From assembly GCA_947172415.1 (NCBI GenBank), contig OX359189.1, positions 2,564,501 to 2,628,500 of the forward strand: a stretch of 64,000 nt of DNA, written 5' to 3'. Shown here in pieces: positions 1 to 11,000 of this stretch (the first letter of the stretch is position 1; each line of letters begins with the position of its first letter). The position numbers and the translations under genes are program-made. A model generated the notes under the pieces. That model searched no databases, was not told where the DNA came from, and saw only the letters and a program-made list of their open reading frames with translations. The DNA is from Chondrosia reniformis. Taxonomy: Eukaryota > Porifera > Demospongiae > Chondrillida > Chondrillidae.

Positions 1-99
1 CCATTTTAATTTTGGCGCGATCGCTGACATCTCGCAATTTATAACGACGCCTTTCGCGCGAATTGCTCAGTTACCAAAATATTTGCAATTGCACGCTAG

Positions 100-3000
100 A
101 TGGGTGACTTTGAAAGGAAGCGCTTAGAGAGAATTAAAGAAAACGAGGCTTATCTGAAAACGCTAGGTTAGAGACATGGATGAATGCTAGCGCATTATCA
201 AGCAATTGCATTTCTAAATAATTAGTAGTTAGTTAGCAGCTAATTAGTCTTAGTATTTGAACATCACATTAATGGATTATACGTGCAGCCGTGTGCCCCG
301 TAACCATATGACTAGTTGGCTTCCTTTTTGTATATATACCTTGGGTACATTAACAATAAATGTACCCGCACTCAATTCAAGTCATTGATATATATCCAGG
401 GATTCCCTTTATATATATATAGCTAAAAGAATTGTGGCTACATCTCTATCTCAATATTACTTTAAGTGACTAGGGTTGGACATGTCTATATATGTAAATT
501 CTTTTTGGAAAATTAACTTGAGGGATCCTAAACAGATTGACAATATATATTCAATGTGATGTTTCATCTCACTGACATATAAACACATGTACACCCACTC
601 ACTCTTCTTCCTGTCCACAACATATAAACATATGTGGTCCATATAACCAGAATCATGTAGCTACCATGTCCTACATGATGGAGACCGTGGATTGGACTGG
701 ATTGAAACATGCAGTAATAATTATTCACAATACTATATTCTTATATATATATTTCATATAATGTTACCTTATTAAACTCTACAGGCCTTGACTTGAAGAG
801 TAGGCAAACTGAACTGAGCTTGTTCACAAATAGTAATCCATTGACCTCAGGACGAAGCAGGAAAAGGAAAAAGACGACATGCAGTGATGACGATGATGAT
901 GAATGGGTGCCTGGAATGGAAGAAGCGCCTAAAAGGAGATCAAAGAGAAATAGTGGGTTATGTGCAGCAATCAAAGACTTTCATAGTCATTTCGTATAAA
1001 ATAAAGGAACATATATAGTTATATGATATAGATGTGTACATAAAATTTAAATTTCTGTTATTATGTTTAGTTTCAAATTCAGAAAAGTTAACAAGGTTTA
1101 GTGTACATATGTAGTTTACATTACTATATATTGTGTTCCTTTTTGATGTAAAGACATAAAGCCAGTTTCTTACAACGTAAACTCACTTTTTGAGGCAAAT
1201 GGTAAAGGACCACAAAATAGAAGAGCTCTCAGTGACATCACACAAACAGTTGTGAGTATATATACATGTATATGGTCTTTTGAGATATATACTGTAAGTA
1301 CAGTTATGTAAGTACAGCTATGTATAATAAATGGTGACCATTCCCAATGATTTTTATTTTGCCTTAGCCCAGTTAGTGACTCTCCTTATATGTACATACA
1401 TACATAAATATACACAAGCTGTGTTTGGCAATGTAATATTGTGTCATTATCATATATCCATCTATATAGACAAAAAAGATAAAAAGAGTTCTAGAGCAAG
1501 GTTCAATAGTAAATGATGAGAAAGACTGTCTCAGTAGACACTACAGGTCAAAAGTAAAAAAGCAGAACCAGGTGGAGTTCACAGATGAACAACTTCCAAA
1601 CTACTTCCTGTTCACTGAAGAATTAGACTTTTATGGCTTTACTGAAGAGCAGTGCGATTTGGCCTATGAAATGATGCATAGTGATCTTCAATTAGAATGC
1701 GCTAGGACTGAGAATGAATGGATGATTGACACAGATCTCTTTGATTCAGAACAAAACATGCAGGAGGAAGGATTTGATGGCTTTATTATTGAAGAGTATG
1801 TATATATAGGGTGCATGCGCTAAATGTATTATACTGTATTTTATAAGTAATACATAGGTACAAGCATATTACATACAATACTTTTACTAGTAACTGAGGT
1901 CGCGATTGCTAACCAATATACCGATTGCAATGTCTGGTCTGGACAACCGACCCAAAAAGTACTGTACAATATAATTATATTGATCAATAATTGTGATTCC
2001 GATATAATATTTGAAATTAAGATAACTCTTATGTCACATACTTACGTATATGTATGTATGTATGTAGCTTGGCTGAACTATATGATGATATACAGAAAAG
2101 TTTTGAAACTTTCAAATTTTCAAAGCGCATATCAGCAAGGAACAAAACATATGAAGAAGAAGAACTATCTGACGAAGATGAATATCTCTGTAAGTTATTT
2201 CATACATAATCAGCATTATATATTTACACATGTCATACAGATATTGTGTATGATGAAACAGATATATACCTTTGCAACTATATACACATGTATATACATT
2301 GACTTACAATATACTCTAGCTATATATACGTATATATATATAACTCCATTTTGTTAGATTGTGAGGAATGTGGCCAGATTAATCATGGGGACTGTCCAGT
2401 CCACGGTCCTCTGATGCCACTAGATGAGACACTTGGTTGGGATGAGGCGTCAAAGATACATACATCTCTCCCCATTCCAAAACAGTTGACAGTTAAAAAG
2501 TCATCAATTGCAGCAGCTGGTTTAGGAGTATTTGCTAATGAGTTCATCCCCAATGGTACTCGATGTGGTCCTTACAAGGGGATCCAGGTGGCAAAGACAG
2601 AAGTTGGTGTAGATGTCAACACTAGCTACATGTGGGAGGTGAGATGCATGTGAATATGCCCGGCTATATACGTATATGTGTACACAAATGTATTGATATG
2701 ATATACAATTACGTATGTCTAGACTGTGAACAAATCAAGAATATTCTCTATGCGCTATTAATATAATCATCAAGCATTGATTGGACAGTTTTCAATTTTT
2801 CATTTTAGATGTATATAATATTCTATTTTACTTACTATACTACGTATTTCATATACGTACTTCCAAAAAGATGGATTAAATATAATACACATTGCAGTTA
2901 CATATTATATACTGTTTTTTTACAGGTAAAACGCTTTGGAAATCCTGCTTACTATGTTGATGGTCGAGAGGAGGTTAACTCCAACTGGTTAAGATTTGTA

Positions 3001-4723
3001 AACTGTGCATGCGATGAAACCCAGCAGAACATGGTCGCCTTCCAGTACTGTGGACAAATATACTATCGGACATACAGAAATGTATACCCTGGAGATGAAC
3101 TAATGGTTTGGTATGGAGAGGAATATGCTAGGGAACTTGGCATTGAGATGAACTATGATGTTGATAGTGATGATGAAGATAATGGTGAGATTACGTATAT
3201 ATACAAGTACTTCCTATGACTTTAATGTAGCGGGAAAATTTTGCAATCGAACATTTCGTGGTTTTAATTTCGTGATTCCCCCACAGTAGCTCACATATTA
3301 TTTTGGGAGAAAATTTTGCAAATTTGGTCAATTAAATCACGAAAATCGCAATCATTAAACCTTGCAAAATTTTTCTGCTATATGGTATACCTTGTGTGCA
3401 CTGTACATGTTCATTATATGTGTATTTGATAGAAAATAATTGATCACTGGGAGATATTACACCTGACCAACCAATTGCAAGTGACCAAAGTCCTATTAAA
3501 AATGACAACTCTATTTGTTGTTTGTATACATTGCAATTGGGAATGACTATAGTAATTTGAACATTTCCGCTACATACTACATGTACCTGTAGATGTGATA
3601 AGGATTATTTGTTGCATTCATAGCATCAGTAATACTAGTATTTAAAGAAAGTAAATGCTTCAACCTGGAGATCTTCATCAGCAATGAATCATAATTCAAT
3701 TACCATACTGTATGCATGTCCTATAGATAAACAGATTGAATACATACTTTAAAATAACAGCTTCAAATACATATTATTATCTTCTATACAAATTGCATCT
3801 AAATATTAATTTAGTGTTCGCTCTATCTATCCATTTTATAATATTTTCCTTCTTGTTTCTTTTAAGCTTTTCTTCCCAATTACAAATGCCAAAGATGTGA
3901 ATCCTCATTTGTTGAACACTCTTCGTTCAAGGCTCATTTAAGAAGTAACTCACTGTGCAATGAAGCAAATCCTCAAGTGTTCCAATGTAAAAAATGTGAT
4001 GTGACATTTGGAAGACTATTTGAGCTGCAGCACCATATTAGGAGACACCTTTACATAGCCACTTATGGAGATGAAAATACTAGATCAGAGACGAGCAGTA
4101 CCAAGAATAGAGATTACACCACAAAAGAGGTTAAAACTGATAATAAAACTTGTGAATACTGTGGAAAGAGATTTACACTGGCAGGTGACCTCAAGAGACA
4201 TCTCAGAATACACACTGGAGATAAGCCATACAAGTGTACATATTGTGATCAAGCATTTACAAGGGCACATCACCTCAAGGCACATCTCAGAATACACACT
4301 GGTGATAAGCCATACAAGTGTACATATTGTGATCAAGCATTTACACTGGCACATCACCTCAAGACACATCTCAGAATACACACTGGTGATAAGCCATACA
4401 AGTGTACCTATTGTGATCAAGCATTTACACTGGCACATCACCTCAAGACACATCTCAGAATACACACTGGTGATAAGCCATACAAGTGTACCTATTGTGA
4501 TCAAGCATTTACACAGGCAGGTAGCCTCAAAGGACATCTCAGAATACACACTGGTGATAAGCCATACAAGTGTACCTATTGTGATCAAGCATTTACAAGG
4601 GCAGGTAACCTCAAGGCACATCTCAGAATACACACTGGAGATAAGCCATACAAGTGTACCTATTGTGATCAAGCATTTACAAGGGCACAAAGCCTCAAAG
4701 GACATCTCAGCAAACACATATAA
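100..4723 (+). CDS. PRDM9: PRDM9-like PR/SET-domain zinc-finger histone methyltransferase, 8 exons
   Basis: Exons at 100-166, 785-993, 1162-1251, 1470-1795, 2068-2189, 2358-2638, 2926-3184 and 3867-4723 join in phase to give 736 aa. The N-terminus has [15 protein letters not shown], then a DDDDDEW segment. Exon 5 ends [10 protein letters not shown] and runs into [17 protein letters not shown], matching the zinc knuckle before the PRDM9 SET domain. The SET core follows: [49 protein letters not shown]. Exon 8 holds a degenerate finger, a solitary C2H2 finger and seven tandem fingers. In vertebrates PRDM9 trimethylates histone H3 at sites chosen by its fingers and places meiotic recombination hotspots; that role here is inference. 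I see no KRAB domain, and exons 2-4 match nothing I recognise. The exon 3 and exon 4 acceptors are the least certain. Another PRDM paralogue is possible, but knuckle and SET sequence favour PRDM9/PRDM7. Confidence 0.87.
3228..3392. mobile_element. MITE in intron 7 of the PRDM9-like gene
   Basis: The ends are inverted repeats: GCGGGAAAATTTTGCAA at the left and TTGCAAAATTTTTCTGC at the right. The interior also has matching halves (TCGTGATT against AATCACGA). There is no coding capacity. This is a non-autonomous DNA transposon of about 165 bp. Confidence 0.7.
4149..4720 (+). repeat. 84-bp coding tandem repeat: seven C2H2 fingers
   Basis: Seven zinc fingers in tandem, each 28 residues (84 bp), share the linker [13 protein letters not shown] and the core TYCDQAFT. 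Fingers 2-6 are identical except at helix positions -1, 2, 3 and 6. Those residues read R-HH-A, L-HH-T, L-HH-T, Q-GS-G and R-GN-A in the order -1, 2-3, 6. Finger 1 (L-GD-R) and finger 7 (R-QS-G) also differ in the framework. Third-position differences are few, which indicates recent homogenisation. Confidence 0.93.
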
Positions 4724-5078
4724 ATTATAATTATTTTAAATGAAAGAAATATGAATATACAGTAATTTCTTGAATTGGATTTTATTTTTAGCATAAATTT
4801 AATTTTATGATTAAATCTTGATTTTGATTTAATACATGTATCATTATAATTATAGCTAAGTATACATGCAAGTATCTATAAAATATTTACAATAATACCT
4901 TAAATACCCATGAATAATCGAAGTAAGTCTGAAACATCATGAAGAGGGAAAACAAAGAAATTGCTGGGAATTGAACACAGGACCAGTAATTTTATTATGA
5001 CGAATGGTAATAGTATAAATAACCTGAGTACAGTTTAGTTAAAATTATTAGCAATTTCATTGTCTCTTGTATTAAAGA
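4724..5078. other. Convergent intergenic spacer with a SINE fragment
   Basis: The 3' ends of the PRDM9-like gene and HYOU1 face each other across about 355 bp. The spacer is AT-rich. The segment 4930-4990 matches part of the tRNA-derived repeat seen at 20035-20135 (shared TGCTGGGAAT and GAAGAGG blocks). I see nothing else in it. Confidence 0.6.
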
Positions 5079-8000
5079 TTAAAGTTCAATACGACTATCT
5101 TCAGTGTTGCCATTATCCTCATCATACTTTGCTTGGCTTGTGTCCTCTCTTACTGCATCTTCCTCCTCCTTGGCTGTCTGCTCATTACTTGGTAATTCCA
5201 AAGGTTTCTCCTCGTTATCAACCTGTGAATCGGATGTATCTATCTCTTCATCCTTTGGTACATTTTCACTTTCTAAAGTCTCTGCATCTGTTTGATCTTG
5301 CTTTTCATTGGAATCTTTGCTATCTTCACTGTTCCAAAAGCTTTCATCAGGTACACTCTGAGCAGAATCTTCAGATTGCTCAGCTGTGGTATCGTTTGAA
5401 GCATTTGATGTCACATTTAAAGTCTCATTTGCAGATTGTGGTTTGGGTTTGGGTTTGGGTCTGTACAATTTTAATTTATTCAATAAATACATGAGTTCCC
5501 TGTCTAACTTTCTCATTCTTTCATTTATTTCTTCTACAGTTAGAACTGGTTCTTCACTTAGAGCTGTTGCCCTCTGCTTTTCCTCAGTCGTATTAAACCA
5601 TGTCTACTCAATAGAATAGGGCAACACAGTAAATATAATTATATTATTATAATAATAGTATTGAGTATTTTTACAGGTAAGAGTGGAGTTCTTACTTCAG
5701 TATCTATAATCATGTCTACCAACACTTTTCTTTCCGTTTCCGTAAACACTTGATCATCTTCACCAAGTACAAGTGACAGGTTGTCCATTCGCAAAACAAA
5801 GGTTTTGGATACGTTCAGTGTTTCCTTCAACTTCTGAACTGTCACAGGAACCTCACGGTATTGATACAAACGATAGAAAAAGGATTGTGTAGCCTTATGT
5901 AGGCCTGTTAGCTTCCCACTCAAGACCTACAGAACATACAATTATTGAGATTGTGTTATCATATGCAAAAGCATCAACACTAATTTATATAAAACACAGT
6001 TACAATGTTTAAGCGCTATCCTCATTATATAATGTACGTACGTATAACTGCAAGCTATTGCAATGTGAAATTTAAAAAATCTTGCTATACTGAAGTATAA
6101 AGTTAAAAAAATATGGTCTATAGTTGGTGGATCTATAAATGTTTATCAACTAAAGTATAAAAAAGGGGAAGTAATGAGAAAACCTATGTAAGGGTATCTG
6201 TTAATACAATACATACATACACGGAAAAGTTGCAGCATATATATAGTAAATATCACTACATAAAAAGGATTGAAGTACTCAGAGTGACTTTTCATCAAAT
6301 GTTATAGCATGAAGTTTACTATACAGATCCTGGCAGGAATACTAACCTCAGTATCGGCCACTTCTCCTTCATCAAACAACCACTCTGATGCTGCAGACAG
6401 TACCTCCATAATGGCGGTCCGCTGTTCCTCGGTAGATATAACTTTTGCTTCCTCACCATCCATGAAATCTTGAGTTTCAAAAATAAAGGATTCCAACGAG
6501 TTTTGGGCCTATACAAACAAAACATCTAGTAACATCCAAATATTTGCATATTTATTTAAAATTTGTAAGGTACGTATGTATGTATGATAGAATCTAGTCT
6601 ATGTTCATAGGAAGAACCTGCTTACATATCATGAGTATCAGCATATTCCCAACTGCTTAGCTGGTAGGTACTTAACTCTGTTAAAATTAACATTGAATAT
6701 ACAATTTGTTTGGAACTAAAGTTTTGTGGTTGGCAAAGGATATGACTTTGCAGTGCAGTTCTACTGTACATATGCAGATTGAGTCACTTTGACATGAAGA
6801 ATGTAACATATTCAACAATAACAAGTCTAAAGGTATATATACTGATCATGGGAATGAATTGTATAAAAATAACACTACCAAACACACTCAGCAGATGTAT
6901 ATACGTACGTACCTTCTCTCTGGCCTTCTTTGCATCGTCCTTCTCTTGTAGTGCTTTCAGTTTATCCTTGGAGACTTTCACAGCTTCTTTACCTGGCGCA
7001 GTCATGTGCCGTACATCTATAGAGCTAGATAGAGCTTCCTTTACAGTGACTGTCTTTACAGTTTTAACTAATTTCTTTTTGGGTTTTTCCTCAAGTGATT
7101 CCTCAGGTGTGTCTGGAACTTCAGGTTGAGTGGGAGCTGAGGGCTATAAGAAAAGCATTAATTACATACATAAAGTACATTATATACAGTGAAACCTGTC
7201 TAATGCGGTCGGCTTGGTGCCAGCTGAACTTGGCCTAGAGAGGTGGCTACATTATACGTATGTACCCTTATATACAGCCTATAAATATACACCATTTTTG
7301 TATGTTTTACTGTACTACACTATAACAATGTAAGTAATCGGGCTGCCAGCTTTCGTAAACAATTCTTAATTTGGGTACAGAAGATTAAAAATACATAATA
7401 CACTTAAATATTTACTTCCCATAAGTAGTGCCTATATCTGGTATACCTAAAGTGAACAAGTGAGGGACAATACTCCAATCAGTTGACTATTACACAACAA
7501 TGAACAAATTCATTACACTTCTTTGTTGGGAACTGAACCTCAATAATTAGCTACCAGTGACTACTTTGAGGAAGACTATCCTTATATTAGTAAGTGGACG
7601 TATCAAGGTACGTAACTGATTACTCTTGTGTAGATATGTATGTATGTCAAAATATATAATAATAGCTGAAGAACATACTATGAGATTCTCGATTTAAAAG
7701 GCATTTGCTGAATGTACGCATGTACCTCTGAATCTTGTTCATCCTTCTGATTTTGATCATTATCACTTGTGCCTTCTTCTTTGCTTGGCTCATCACCCTT
7801 GTTCTTTTCTACATCTTCCATTTCTGGATCTACTTCCTCTCTTTTGCTTTCAGTTTCTGGGTCTACTTCACGTCTATCTTCTTCACTTTCAGTTTCTGGG
7901 TCTACTTCATGTCTATCTTCTTCACTTTCAGTTTGTGGCGCAGCAGTGACCTCTTCTTCATCCTTAACTACTGGCTCTTCCACACTTTCACCTTGGCCTT

Positions 8001-11000
8001 CAGATTCTTGCACTTCGTCACCTCTTACATCGTCATCCTGATGTTCACTCTCAGCAGATGAGTCACTATCAGTTTGTGTTGTATTATTTGGTTGACTTTG
8101 GTCAGAATCCTGATTTACAGTAAAGTACGTTAAAGGAAAGAATGAAACAAGATATGTGAGCATTGCTAGGTCAGATGTTGAGCAAGGTCAGATATTGAGC
8201 AAGCAAGATTAGATATTGAGCAAGCAAGGTCAGATATATTGAGCAAGTAAGGTCATATATTAGCAAGAAAGGTCAGATATTGAGCAAGCAAGGTCAGATA
8301 TTGAGCAAGCAAGGTCAGATATTGAGCAAGCAAGGTCAGATATTGAGCAAGCAAGGTCAGATATTGAGCAAGCAAGGTCAGATATTGAGCAAGCAAGACC
8401 AATTATTGTATTCTGCTAATAGCATCAAATAGTTTAGAAGTGAATAATCACTGGAAAGCAGTATTGCCCACTAGCCAAGTGACTGAAGTGTTATCTGGGT
8501 TGGTGTACTACGTATGTATTAAGATGTCAAAGAATCTGGACCCCAAGCCAAGATAAGGCTTCAGTCATTTGGTAAGTCAGCGTAACACTTCCCAGTGATT
8601 ATTCACTTCTTCATTATGTTCGGTTTTAGTGAAAATAACTCTTTTAGTTCATAAAATGTGTACTGATCTGAAACAAACAATTCACTTACTTGATTAGTAG
8701 TCTCATCTTCTTGGTCTTTGGCCATCTCAGAGGACTCCTCTTCCACAGGAGCATCTTCTTTGTCTTTATCCTCATCCGCCTTCTCTGCTTCAGAACCAGA
8801 AAAGAAACTTGAAATTGTCTCACTAATTTCTACAAATACACACGTACAACATTCATAAAAGACACCATCATGTCAATTAAAGAAGTTATACATTAGCCAA
8901 TGGGTAAACCATAAATATGAGGACTGTAGTATTAAAGTCAATTATAGTAAAATGGCTATGTATGTTTAAGTAATAGTGTATTTAGATCATACGTATGTTT
9001 GCATGAATATGCTGAAAAATGCAACACTCCTGTACATACGTACGTATGTATGTAAAGGCTGATTATTGGACTTATGATTAACACTGTACTTCTTACTAGT
9101 AAAGGTCGATTTTTCCTCTTCCTCTACCATTTCCTCAACTTCCTTTTCAAACACTTGTTCCACCTAAATTACATACATAGTACAGGCAGCATAGTACAGG
9201 CAGCATAGTACAGGCAGCATAGTACAGGCAGCATAGTACAGGCAGCATAGTACAGGCAGCATAGTACAGGCAGCATAGTACAGGCAGCATAGTACAGGCA
9301 GCATAGTACAGGCAGCATAGTACAGGCAGCATAGTACAGGCAGAAGTTGGGCATGTTCACATTATCGTATATGAAGCACTACCCAGTCCCTGAGTATATA
9401 CTGTAGGTATGTAAATCATAACACAAACCATCAGTTTGTAGTAAGTAGTCATAAAGCTACATCTCTCTCCACTGTCTTAACTAATCTATGGATGCTGAAG
9501 GCTACAGTTTTAGAATATAACCTCTATTTACATCCACATATCTGTAAATGTGAATTGATAAGTAGTTTTTTTTGGCTGGGATTTTCATTGCTACAGCCAT
9601 AAAGCACTATAACTGTTGTCGTATATCCCAACTCTAAACATTTGTAACTATGCATGTATCTCTCTATTAGCATGCATATGACGACTCAACTCTTCGATGG
9701 AGCTTACCTCATTCAGTAGCAACAGGCCATTGTGGTCAACTTCAAAGTGAGCCTTGACCCCTTTGCCCACTGCACCCTCGTTCTTAGAGAAGGCCTCAGC
9801 TATTCCACCGACAGTCACTTCTAATAGCAGTGACTCTCCGATGCAACTAAACATTGGAACACAAGACAGCCATAAGTATGCAATATACAGTATACGTACT
9901 GTACAGTATATATACACAAGTGATAGATACTTATAAGTATAAATAAATAAATAAATAAATAAATAAATATAAGCATATATGTACAGTACACACTAAATAT
10001 TTTGAGAATAACATTTGTATTGCAAAGTCATAAAATTATTTACAATAAATTATTAACTTCAAGAACTACGACTACATGAACAGCATATACCGCATGTCTG
10101 ATACTAGTACCTTCTGTCAAATTCTGTAAACTGATCGAGTCCCGTGTAACTGACCCGGAATGCAAAGTCATCAGTCATCTTGTTGAATGTCATTACCTTC
10201 TTCTGTGGAATTGGATTGCTCCTCCTAAACAACATTCTCTTAACATTCTTTGTGTCTGCTTGTCCATCATCCGTTGTTTCCAACTTCCTATCAAAACTGA
10301 CCTGAAATAAGACAAGGCAGAGATGTTCTAATTAAAACTGAAATATATGCATTGTATAAACCCGAGAATGTACGTACGTATGTACGTAGCTGTCACTCAA
10401 TCAGACGTAATGGTTAAGATGGTTGACTATATTATAGTAGTCACTGTGAAAAGGTCTCAAATTATTTTCCTTTAATATACGTACATTATCCATTTCAGCA
10501 CTTATTTACAGTACATACAAAGATAAATTTAAAATAATACTGGTCAAATACGTACATATGTATCATGTACTGGTATATCATAAACTGATTATTGTCTCAT
10601 AAAACTACCAGATTCCATACTAATATTTCCTATCATTATTATTCTTAATTGGATTGGTATATTATACTGTAAATACAGTAGAAACTCACTTCAATTGGAT
10701 AAACATTTGCACCTTTGATTTGAAACTTCTTGACCTTAAACCCTTTACTTAAGGCCGCTCCCTGGTACACTGCACCAAGAGCAATGGCTTCGTCTGTATT
10801 TAGACTCTTTCCCAATTCAGATCTGGAATACCAATTGTATAAACTTGGGATTACAACAGTTGGCCAGAACAACATTATAATAAGAAATAAATGATATTCA
10901 CAAATTAAATGTTCGACCACTTAAAGATCTACGTAGCTGTTGCTAATGTTTACTTACTTCTTTACAGCTTTAAGAAGTTCTTCTTGCACTTTTGGCGACC

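Noticed and set aside
100-2189. KRAB or SSXRD domain in the PRDM9-like gene
   Set aside because: No recognisable KRAB motif in any of the first five exons; the acidic DDDDDEW patch alone is not enough to call SSXRD.
4065-4730. Long ORFs in the other frames of the zinc-finger array, on both strands
   Set aside because: They are frame shadows of the 84-bp repeat (period divisible by three). Only the C2H2 frame carries zinc ligands.
7735-8163. Hydrophobic, membrane-like ORFs on the plus strand
   Set aside because: Antisense of the acidic HYOU1 exon 18; GAA/GAC codons read backwards give Phe, Leu, Ser and Val.
9147-9360. Cysteine/leucine-repeat ORFs on the minus strand
   Set aside because: Produced by the 14-bp minisatellite, whose three frames cycle through the same peptide.
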